Assembly: GCA_003024175.1 (NCBI GenBank)
Contig: MDYQ01000192.1
Coordinates: forward strand, 1 to 56,736
Reading direction: 5' to 3'
From: Planoprotostelium fungivorum
Lineage: Eukaryota; Evosea; Variosea; Cavosteliida; Cavosteliaceae
Length of the DNA: 56,736 nt
The notes beneath the pieces were generated by a model. It was not told the DNA's origin and did not search any database. It saw only the letters and a list, made by a program, of their open reading frames with translations. A program made the translations under genes and the position numbers. Shown here piece by piece: positions 47,355 to 56,736 of this stretch. Numbering within the stretch: the stretch's first letter is position 1; each line of letters opens with the position of its first letter.

Positions 47355-48300
47355 GGTTCTATGGATGATTTATATGGATGCTTGTGTTTGTATGCTGCGT
47401 CTGCGTGCTGCTTTGGTTTGGGAATTTATCAATCTTCCTTGAATGCGATTGAACTTTCATTGAATTTGATCAGCCAACCGATCGAGGTACAGATGACACC
47501 ATTAAGAACTCAACCGCCATCGAATCACTCTTCACCGCGAGACGTTTATCTGAGCCTTCCATTGCAAGAGATCACAATAGCGAAAAGATGTCTGTTCAAC
47601 TCCTGGGCGAGGTTGCGACGAGAATATTGACAAACGTAGAGGCGGAGAACAAATTGAATAGGACAGTTTGTACCTCCCATGAACATCCACCAATGATTTG
47701 AATGACACAGATTCTACGATCTCCTCATCATCACAACGATGCACATTTCCAAAGACTGTCCCATTCAAAACCTATGCAGCAATTCGGTTGTTCCAGAATT
47801 CATTTCATTTACGAGACATTCCATCTCCATCTGATGAAACTCCCCCTCACCACTTCCACAACACAAGACCCAACTCTACATCTCGGCCTTTATTAAGCGA
47901 TGCCATATGGAACATCCTAGCGCTCGGGTCGTCAGAATTCGTGACGTTTAGCCACTTTCACCTTTTAAATTGGAATTACGTGTTCGGTGGAGTCACGTGA
48001 CTTCTTGTCCTTCGTCTGAGGGTATTCTGTCGCTCACGCTTCTCTCTGAGGGTGTCATTGTCCTTCTGGAGGGTGGTATCTCTCTGGCTGAGAGTATGGA
48101 GTGGTTCACATACCTACGAGTCCATCTCATCTCATCCACACGTGGAAGGTGGATCTACGGTATTGATTGATAAAGCCTCTTCCATCTTTGATTACTTCTT
48201 CTGCGTGAGAGTGCTCGTCGAGATGGGGCTTTGCGCGAATTTTGGCGCCAAAATTGAAAAAATGCCGATCCTTCTGGCCTTTGTGGGTTCGTATAATCCG
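47355..48300. other. Gene-poor interval
   Basis: Nearly 950 bases with short frames on both strands and no recognisable protein. A gtcacgtgac palindrome sits near 47993-48002, the same core as in the reductase promoter, and the palindrome ttggcgccaa lies at 48242-48251 just before the tRNA-like unit. Confidence 0.45.
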
Positions 48301-48399
48301 GGCGCTCCAATGGCGGAGTGGTAAAGCCCAGCCTCTTGTTTGAGTGTCTGGCCTTTGGGCTCTCGGGTTCAAGTCCGGGCGAAGCGCCTTTCTTTTTTG
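48301..48399 (+). tRNA. tRNA-like Pol III unit (type II, Leu/Ser-like), probably degenerate
   Basis: Internal promoter boxes are clear: an A box tggcggagtgg at 48311-48321 and a B box ggttcaagtcc at 48366-48376. The ends ggcgct (48301-48306) and agcgcc (48383-48388) pair, a D-stem ggc/gcc is possible, and a short variable arm gccttttgggc-like hairpin (gcc tttg ggc) can form, as in leucine or serine tRNAs. A T-run (48394-48399 and just before) follows as terminator. The T-stem has a mismatch and the anticodon loop is not clean, so I do not assign an anticodon. It may be a pseudogene, a tRNA with an intron, or the head of a SINE. Confidence 0.5.
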
Positions 48400-48619
48400 C
48401 TCTCGAGGAAAAATCAAAACAAGAAGAAACAAGCAAGACAGACACACACACCAACCAACTCCAAAGAGAGATTAGATCGCCAATTCGGACGCACTGCGAT
48501 GAATCCTCTCGTCCGAAGATGAGATCGGATCAGGAGTTTCAATCGATACATGTACACATCTGTATTGATATACAATTCTAGGACTGATTAGAAGAAGGAA
48601 GGTCTGTGTAGCGTCGAGG

Positions 48620-49260
48620 TGAGAGCGATTCTGAGTGAGATGATTTTAATCTCGATCCAGGCGGTTAATCTCTGGGTAAGTCCTGCAGCACGTGACGGAT
48701 AGTTGCGAAGGATTCAACGAATATGTTACTAATGGTGAGCTCAGAGAGAGGATGGAAATGGAGTTGATTATGGAGATAGAAATGACCTCTGATCTTGATA
48801 CAGATCAATAATCAGTCAACGAGACTCGAACGCCATATCACTAGGACAAGGTAAAAGGGAGAGGTGAGTCCAATGTTCATGTTGGTGTCTATGATTATGG
48901 AGATGGAAATCACCTCTGATCTCAGTGCAGATTGATAATCAGTGAACAATATATGCCTTGACTGGATGTGCCAACTCAGATCAAAATATATATGAGATTT
49001 ACATGGACTGATGCAGTACCACTAGACAACAGCATGTAACGCCAGCCTGATAATAAAGTAAAATGGACTGTTCCCTCGTATCTTTGCTTGTAGACTATCT
49101 CAGGCGCTCAATTTTGTTCAGTATGATATTCCTTGACGACAATAGATATAAACATATAATCAACATTCAAACAATAGGCTAACAAAAGTTGTAAATCAAT
49201 CGGCTGTCTAATTCTTGCATGAGTAAGAGATATAATTTGTCTTCCAAGAGTTGAAGATCT
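48620..49260. other. Subtelomeric non-coding DNA with a short direct duplication
   Basis: No gene recognised. Two related segments at about 48765-48830 and 48888-48950 share attatggagatrgaaat, acctctgat and gataatcagt blocks, so a local duplication of about 120 bases has occurred. The rest is AT-richer than the gene region to the left. Confidence 0.5.
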
Positions 49261-49281
49261 AGAAAATCACATTTGCTTCTC

Positions 49282-49885
49282 ATTTACCACGCGTAGAGGT
49301 ACGTAAGACCTATGTAGAAATGTATACTAAACTACCGTCCAACCATCACCATCAGAGATAAAGGCCTCCGTGCGTTAAATCAAAATAGCGCACGCACCAT
49401 ATGCAGCGTTTTTGTGAACCGTGACATATACCATTGGAATCAGCGCAGTTTGCTGAGTCAGAAACAGGTCAGAAAACAAGTGGTCATACGGCGTGCGTTA
49501 TCTGAAAATAGCGCACGCAAGGCCATAATTCATTTAGGGAGGGTGCCATGTCTGTTTTCACAGTCTACCCAGGTGTTGAATTACATGGGCTACACGGTGG
49601 TATATTCAGTTTTTTCGTCCGGACGTTCATAGCAGAGAAAAGTGTAAAATATACCATCCATGCGCTATTTTGATTTAACGCACGCGGGGTCTTATCTCAT
49701 TTAGAAAGGCCGCCAGGTCTGTTTTCTCATTTACCACGCATAGAGGTACGTAAGACCTACGTAGAAATGTATACTAAACCAGAGTCCAACCGTTACCATC
49801 AGAGATAAAGGCCTCCGTGCGTTAAATCAAAATAGCGCACGCACCATATGCATTGTTTTTGTGAACCGTGACATATACCGTTGGA
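49282..49885. repeat. Subtelomeric duplication with GCGTGCG...CGCACGC hairpins
   Basis: A block starting catttaccacgcrtagaggt recurs at about 49281 and 49730 (spacing about 449 bases) and continues through gtacgtaagacct, agagataaaggcctccgtg and tgtgaaccgtgacatatacc. Within and between the copies a word of the form gcgtta(aatc)aaaatagcgcacgc appears at about 49371, 49494 and 49817, and once inverted at about 49659-49684. The copy at 49491-49518 is a perfect seven-base hairpin stem (gcgtgcg / cgcacgc). Confidence 0.75.
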
Positions 49886-49913
49886 ATCAGCGCATCTCAG
49901 AGAGTCAGAACCA

Positions 49914-49929
49914 GGGTTTAGGGTTTAGG
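49914..49929 (+). repeat. Short interstitial telomere-like tract
   Basis: agggtttagggtttagg, just over two TTTAGGG units, lies at about 49913-49929, roughly 480 bases before the main telomere tract and in the same orientation. Confidence 0.7.
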
Positions 49930-50182
49930 CGTATTGTTCGACGCTTATGGCTGGTTGTAGACTAACGCAAATGGTACCATCTTATAGATCTCAAAAAGAT
50001 CTATCTTTTGAGTCAAAAAAAGGCACCGTAGCGCAAGGCATAAGAAAGATACGGCCATCGTCACACGGACCACCAAGTGAACACATACAAAAAAAATGTA
50101 CAACAGTCTGGTGTCTCTTGATATGATCTATTTCAATCGAATTTACTCCTTCCTCTGTCTCTTGGAGGCAGGGTCAGAATTG

Positions 50183-50406
50183 AGGGATACCTGAACCATC
50201 ACCCCTGTCATGGCTTAGGGTCACAAACAGCCTTGTAGATCGAAAAAAAAAGAAAATTTTTACAACTTTTTCCGAGAGTGAAAGTCAATAACAAGGGATG
50301 AAGGATGTATTCTGAGCATATCAATGACGCTGAATCGAATGGAAGTGAAGAGAAACGATGAAAACGACAAGGAAAAAAGATGAAAGTGAAAATTTTCCAT
50401 ATTTTG
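50183..50406 (+). repeat. Partial copy of satellite module A abutting the telomere tract
   Basis: From agggatacctgaacc at 50183 to atattttg at 50406 the sequence matches the last ~220 bases of module A of the satellite further right. It stops two bases short of the module end and passes straight into GGGTTTAGGG, so the telomere tract was added to, or recombined with, a truncated module. Confidence 0.9.
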
Positions 50407-50612
50407 GGGTTTAGGGTTTAGGGTTTAGGGTTTAGGGTTTAGGGTTTAGGGTTTAGGGTTTAGGGTTTAGGGGTTTAGGGTTTAGGGTTTAGGGTTTAGG
50501 GTTTAGGGTTAAGGGTTTAGGGTTTAGGGTTTAGGGGTTTAGGGTTTAGGGTTTAGGGTTTAGGGTATAGGGTTTAGGGTTTAGGGTTTAGGGTTTAGGT
50601 TTAGGGTTTAGG
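50407..50612 (+). repeat. TTTAGGG telomeric repeat tract
   Basis: About 29 tandem copies of TTTAGGG, with a few variants (TTTAGGGG, TTAAGGG, TATAGGG, TTTAGG). The G-rich strand reads 5' to 3' to the right, so in a chromosome the end would lie to the right. It finishes at a single undetermined base at 50613. Confidence 0.97.
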
Positions 50613-50613
50613 N
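50613..50613. other. Single N: assembly join
   Basis: The only ambiguous base in the window, exactly between the telomere tract and the satellite array. It reads as a gap or uncertain join rather than biology. Confidence 0.85.
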
Positions 50614-53600
50614 TCACGGACATGCCAAGTCCAATGGAACAGGAATCAGGTCAGTAGCTCTAACAAAAAACTGGATATGGAAGAAACAATATTTTAGGAA
50701 GAGGGGTTATTCTGAACTCCCATGATTCCCTCATTATTCATGATGTAAGGTACGGTTTTAAAAAATGAAACTTGCGGAGCGCATATCTCTGATACTAATA
50801 ACAACGTAACAGATCTGAAATTGCACCATTGGACTCAGCGTCAAAAACTGCATAAGATAAAGTGTCTAAACACGAAAAGTAATGTTGGGTTTAAAACAAG
50901 GGTTGGGTGTATAGGGATACCTGAACCATCACCCCTGTCATGGCTTAGGGTCACAAACAGCCTTGTAGATCGAAAAAAAAAGAAAATTTTTACAACTTTT
51001 TCCGAGAGTGAAAGTCAATAACAAGGGATGAAGGATGTATTCTGAGCATATCAATGACGCTGAATCGAATGGAAGTGAAGAGAAACGATGAAAACGACAA
51101 GGAAAAAAGATGAAAGTGAAAATTTTCCATATTTTGAAGATGTAAGGTACGGTTAAAAGAAAGAAAGGAGAATGAAGACTCAAAGATAGTAAAAGGAAGG
51201 CGCTGAATCGAATGGAAGAAGAAAAAAAGAGATCTGACCATGCGTATGGACCGATTATTGAAATTGTGTAGAGACAAATGTAAAATGAAACTAACTTTTT
51301 TCGAAATATGTGCCCACGGACATGCCAAGTCCAATGGAACAGGAATCAGGTCAGTAGCTCTAACAAAAAACTGGATATGGAAGAAACAATATTTTAGGAA
51401 GAGGGGTTATTCTGAACTCCCATGATTCCCTCATTATTCATGATGTAAGGTACGGTTTTAAAAAATGAAACTTGCGGAGCGCATATCTCTGATACTAATA
51501 ACAACGTAACAGATCTGAAATTGCACCATTGGACTCAGCGTCAAAAACTGCATAAGATAAAGTGTCTAAACACGAAAAGTAATGTTGGGTTTAAAACAAG
51601 GGTTGGGTGTATAGGGATACCTGAACCATCACCCCTGTCATGGCTTAGGGTCACAAACAGCCTTGTAGATCGAAAAAAAAAGAAAATTTTTACAACTTTT
51701 TCCGAGAGTGAAAGTCAATAACAAGGGATGAAGGATGTATTCTGAGCATATAAATGACGCTGAATCGAATGGAAGTGAAGAGAAACGATGAAAACGACAA
51801 GGAAAAAAGATGAAAGTGAAAATTTTCCATATTTTGAAGATGTAAGGTACGGTTAAAAGAAAGAAAGGAGAATGAAGACTCAAAGATAGTAAAAGGAAGG
51901 CGCTGAATCGAATGGAAGAAGAAAAAAAGAGATCTGACCATGCGTATGGACCGATTATTGAAATTGTGTAGAGACAAATGTAAAATGAAACTAACTTTTT
52001 TCGAAATATGCGCTCACGGACATGCCAAGTCCAATGGAACAGGAATCAGGTCAGTAGCTCTAACAAAAAACTGGATATGGAAGAAACAATATTTTAGGAA
52101 GAGGGGTTATTCTGAACTCCCATGATTCCCTCATTATTCATGATGTAAGGTACGGTTTTAAAAAATGAAACTTGCGGAGCGCATATCTCTGATACTAATA
52201 ACAACGTAACAGATCTGAAATTGCACCATTGGACTCAGCGTCAAAAACTGCATAAGATAAAGTGTCTAAACACGAAAAGTAATGTTGGGTTTAAAACAAG
52301 GGTTGGGTGTATAGGGATACCTGAACCATCACCCCTGTCATGGCTTAGGGTCACAAACAGCCTTGTAGATCGAAAAAAAAAGAAAATTTTTACAACTTTT
52401 TCCGAGAGTGAAAGTCGATAACAAGGGATGAAGGATGTATTCTGAGCATATCAATGACGCTGAATCGAATGGAAGTGAAGAGAAACGATGAAAACGACAA
52501 GGAAAAAAGATGAAAGTGAAAATTTTCCATATTTTGAAGATGTAAGGTACGGTTTTAAAAAATGAAACTTGCGGAGCGCATATCTCTGATACTAATAACA
52601 ACGTAACAGATCTGAAATTGCACCATTGGACTCAGCGTCAAAAACTGCATAAGATAAAGTGTCTAAACATGAAAAGTAATGTTGGGTTTAAAACAAGGGT
52701 TGGGTGTATAGGGATACCTGAACCATCACCCCTGTCATGGCTTAGGGTCACAAACAGCCTTGTAGATCGAAAAAAAAAGAAAATTTTTACAACTTTTTCC
52801 GAGAGTGAAAGTCAATAACAAGGGATGAAGGATGTATTCTGAGCATATCAATGACGCTGAATCGAATGGAAGTGAAGAGAAACGATGAAAACGACAAGGA
52901 AAAAAGATGAAAGTGAAAATTTTCCATATTTTGAAGATGTAAGGTACGGTTAAAAGAAAGAAAGGAGAATGAAGACTCAAAGATAGTAAAAGGAAGGCGC
53001 TGAATCGAATGGAAGAAGAAAAAAAGAGATCTGACCATGCGTATGGACCGATTATTGAAATTGTGTAGAGACAAATGTAAAATGAAACTAACTTTTTTCG
53101 AAATATGTGCTCACGGACATGCCAAGACCAATGGAACAGGAATCAGGTCAGTAGCTCTAACAAAAAACTGGATATGGAAGAAACAATATTTTAGGAAGAG
53201 GGGTTATTCTGAACTCCCATGATTCCCTCATTATTCATGATGTAAGGTACGGTTAAAAGAAAGAAAGGAGAATGAAGACTCAAAGATAGTAAAAGGAAGG
53301 CGCTGAATCGAATGGAAGAAGAAAAAAAGAGATCTGACCATGCGTATGGACCGATTATCGAAATTGTGTAGAGACAAATGTAAAATGAAACTAACTTTTT
53401 TCGAAATATGTGCTCACGGACATGCCAAGTCCAATGGAACAGGAATCAGGTCAGTAGCTCTAACAAAAAACTGGATATGGAAGAAACAATATTTTAGGAA
53501 GAGGGGTTATTCTGAACTCCCATGATTCCCTCATTATTCATGATGTAAGGTACGGTTTTAAAAAATGAAACTTGCGGAGCGCATATCTCTGATACTAATA

Positions 53601-56600
53601 ACAACGTAACAGATCTGAAATTGCACCATTGGACTCAGCGTCAAAAACTGCATAAGATAAAGTGTCTAAACACGAAAAGTAATGTTGGGTTTAAAACAAG
53701 GGTTGGGTGTATAGGGATACCTGAACCATCACCCCTGTCATGGCTTGGGGTCACAAACAGCCTTGTAGATCGAAAAAAAAAGAAAATTTTTACAACTTTT
53801 TCCGAGAGTGAAAGTCAATAACAAGGGATGAAGGATGTATTCTGAGCATATCAATGACGCTGAATCGAATGGAAGTGAAGAGAAACGATAAAAACGACAA
53901 GGAAAAAAGATGAAAGTGAAAATTTTCCATATTTTGAAGATGTAAGGTACGGTTAAAAGAAAGAAAGGAGAATGAAGACTCAAAGATAGTAAAAGGAAGG
54001 CGCTGAATCGAATGGAAGAAGAAAAAAAGAGATCTGACCATGCGTATGGACCGATTATTGAAATTGTGTAGAGACAAATGTAAAATGAAACTAACTTTTT
54101 TCGAAATATGTGCTCACGGACATGCCAAGTCCAATGGAACAGGAATCAGGTCAGTAGCTCTAACAAAAAACTGGATATGGAAGAAACAATATTTTAGGAA
54201 GAGGGGTTATTCTGAACTCCCATGATTCCCTCATTATTCATGATGTAAGGTACGGTTTTAAAAAATGAAACTTGCGGAGCGCATATCTCTGATACTAATA
54301 ACAACGTAACAGATCTGAAATTGCACCATTGGACTTAGCGTCAAAAACTGCATAAGATAAAGTGTCTAAACACGAAAAGTAATGTTGGGTTTAAAACAAG
54401 GGTTGGGTGTATAGGGATACCTGAACCATCACCCCTGTCATGGCTTAGGGTCACAAACAGCCTTGTAGATCGAAAAAAAAAGAAAATTTTTACAACTTTT
54501 TCCGAGAGTGAAAGTCAATAACAAGGGAAGAAGGATGTATTCTGAGCATATCAATGACGCTGAATCGAATGGAAGTGAAGAGAAACGATGAAAACGACAA
54601 GGAAAAAAGATGAAAGTGAAAATTTTCCATATTTTGAAGATGTAAGGTACGGTTAAAAGAAAGAAAGGAGAATGAAGACTCAAAGATAGTAAAAGGAAGG
54701 CGCTGAATCGAATGGAAGAAGAAAAAAAGAGATCTGACCATGCGTATGGACCGATTATTGAAATTGTGTAGAGACAAATGTAAAATGAAACTAACTTTTT
54801 TCGAAATATGTGCTCACGGACATGCCAAGTCCAATGGAACAGGAATCAGGTCAGTAGCTCTAACAAAAAACTGGATATGGAAGAAACAATATTTTAGGAA
54901 GAGGGGTTATTCTGAACTCCCACGATTCCCTCATTATTCATGATGTAAGGTACGGTTTTAAAAAATGAAACTTGCGGAGCGCATATCTCTGATACTAATA
55001 ACAACGTAACAGATCTGAAATTGCACCATTGGACTCAGCGTCAAAAACTGCATAAGATAAAGTGTCTAAACACGAAAAGTAATGTTGGGTTTAAAACAAG
55101 GGTTGGGTGTATAGGGATACCTGAACCATCACCCCTGTCATGGCTTAGGGTCACAAACAGCCTTGTAGATCGAAAAAAAAAGAAAATTTTTACAACTTTT
55201 TCCGAGAGTGAAAGTCAATAACAAGGGATGAAGGATGTATTCTGAGCATATCAATGACGCTGAATCGAATGGAAGTGAAGAGAAACGATGAAAACGACAA
55301 GGAAAAAAGATGAAAGTGAAAATTTTCCATATTTTGAAGATGTAAGGTACGGTTAAAAGAAAGAAAGGAGAATGAAGACTCAAAGATAGTAAAAGGAAGG
55401 CGCTGAATCGAATGGAAGAAGAAAAAAAGAGATCTGACCATGCGTATGGACCGATTATTGAAATTGTGTAGAGACAAATGTAAAATGAAACTAACTTTTT
55501 TTGAAATATGTGCTCACGGACATGCCAAGTCCAATGGAACAGGAATCAGGTCAGTAGCTCTAACAAAAAACTGGATATGGAAGAAACAATATTTTAGGAA
55601 GAGGGGTTATTCTGAACTCCCATGATTCCCTCATTATTCATGATGTAAGGTACGGTTTTAAAAAATGAAACTTGCGGAGCGCATATCTCTGATACTAATA
55701 ACAACGTAACAGATCTGAAATTGCACCATTGGACTCAGCGTCAAAAACTGCATAAGATAAAGTGTCTAAACACGAAAAGTAATGTTGGGTTTAAAACAAG
55801 GGTTGGGTGTATAGGGATACCTGAACCATCACCCCTGTCATGGCTTAGGGTCACAAACAGCCTTGTAGATCGAAAAAAAAAGAAAATTTTTTCAACTTTT
55901 TCCGAGAGTGAAAGTCAATAACAAGGGATGAAGGATGTATTCTGAGCATATCAATGACGCTGAATCGAATGGAAGTGAAGAGAAACGATGAAAACGACAA
56001 GGAAAAAAGATGAAAGTGAAAATTTTCCATATTTTGAAGATGTAAGGTACGGTTTTAAAAAATGAAACTTGCGGAGCGCATATCTCTGATACTAATAACA
56101 ACGTAACAGATCTGAAATTGCACCATTGGACTCAGCGTCAAAAACTGCATAAGATAAAGTGTCTAAACACGAAAAGGAATGTTGGGTTTAAAACAAGGGT
56201 TGGGTGTATAGGGATACCTGAACCATCACCCCTGTCATGGCTTAGGGTCACAAACAGCCTTGTAGATCGAAAAAAAAAGAAAATTTTTACAACTTTTTCC
56301 GAGAGTGAAAGTCAATAACAAGGGATGAAGGATGTATTCTGAGCATATCAATGACGCTGAATCGAATGGAAGTGAAGAGAAACGATGAAAACGACAAGGA
56401 AAAAAGATGAAAGTGAAAATTTTCCATATTTTGAAGATGTAAGGTACGGTTAAAAGAAAGAAAGGAGAATGAAGACTCAAAGATAGTAAAAGGAAGGCGC
56501 TGAATCGAATGGAAGAAGAAAAAAAGAGATCTGACCATGCGTATGGACCGATTATTGAAATTGTGTAGAGACAAATGTAAGATGAAACTAACTTTTTTCG

Positions 56601-56736
56601 AAATATGTGCTCACGGACATGCCAAGTCCAATGGAACAGGAATCAGGTCAGTAGCTCTAACAAAAAACTGGATATGGAAGAAACAATATTTTAGGAAGAG
56701 GGGTTATTCTGAACTCCCATGATTCCCTCATTATTC
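50614..56736. repeat. Two-module subtelomeric satellite array (A 397 bp, B 303 bp; AB 700 bp)
   Basis: Copies are nearly identical. Module A starts at 50742, 51442, 52142, 52539, 53542, 54242, 54942, 55642 and 56039 (gatgtaaggtacggtt then ttaaaaaatg). Module B starts at 51139, 51839, 52936, 53239, 53939, 54639, 55339 and 56436 (gatgtaaggtacggtt then aaaagaaag). A partial B precedes the first A. The usual order is ABAB, but AA occurs at 52142 and 55642 and BB at 52936. Both modules begin with the same 16 bases, and every irregular junction falls there. Each copy shows small open frames on both strands (61-95 codons), which I read as by-products of the repeat. The array continues past the window end. 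Confidence 0.95.

Noticed and set aside
50742-56736. Repeated 61-95 codon frames on both strands of the satellite as a gene family
   Set aside because: They are carried identically by every module copy, occur on both strands, have no recognisable domain, and their starts and stops follow from the repeat itself.
50742-56736. CRISPR-like array
   Set aside because: Units are 300-400 bp, nearly identical throughout, with no short repeat/variable spacer pattern, and the genome is eukaryotic.

Overview
The window is nuclear DNA from a unicellular eukaryote. The evidence is many protein genes broken by short GT-AG introns (mostly about 40-120 nt), eukaryote-specific families (F-box, Rab, PHD/bromodomain, RUN/Rubicon, MRH-like, NOP53), and a plant/protist-type telomere tract of TTTAGGG repeats. 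Genes are packed on both strands with a few hundred bases between them. I infer a free-living protist, with an amoebozoan as my best guess. That guess is not proven by anything seen here.

Left edge (1-1.43 kb): a decayed protein-primed type-B DNA polymerase of the kind carried by Polinton/Maverick elements and linear plasmids abuts the 3' end of a kynurenine-type aminotransferase gene.

Gene-rich part (1.5-47.4 kb), in order: a RUN + Rubicon-homology trafficking/autophagy adaptor (-); ISCA2-like Fe-S assembly protein (+); secreted acid lipase (+); FBXO21-like F-box protein with SirB1 and YccV domains (+); an unrecognised proline-rich protein (-); lumazine synthase (+); a SET-domain protein with a signal peptide and C-terminal KDEL (+); an aldo/keto reductase (-) divergent from an adenylation-carrier-reductase enzyme (+); NOP53 (+); a DUF4874/DUF4832 secreted protein (+); an F-box/WD40 protein (-); a RING-like protein (-); an MRH-like membrane or GPI protein (-); a conserved secreted single-pass protein (+); a TPR protein (+); a GHKL-type ATPase protein ending in an HEXXH motif (-); a large Zn2Cys6 + EPL1 + PHD + bromodomain chromatin protein (-); and a Rab18/RabC-type GTPase (-).

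Right part (47.4-56.7 kb): a gene-poor zone with a tRNA-like Pol III unit, subtelomeric duplications and hairpin repeats, a piece of satellite, about 29 TTTAGGG repeats, a single N, and then about 6.1 kb of satellite built from two modules (A, 397 bp; B, 303 bp). The telomere strand orientation places the chromosome end at about 50.6 kb, so the satellite beyond the N is either a scaffolding join or an internal telomere tract.

The genes do not form one pathway. The most unusual proteins are the predicted ER-lumenal SET protein and the Zn2Cys6-BRPF-like fusion. The most unusual DNA-level signals are a near-fixed branch-point/3' splice motif, a dispersed CTACAACG word, and the modular satellite.
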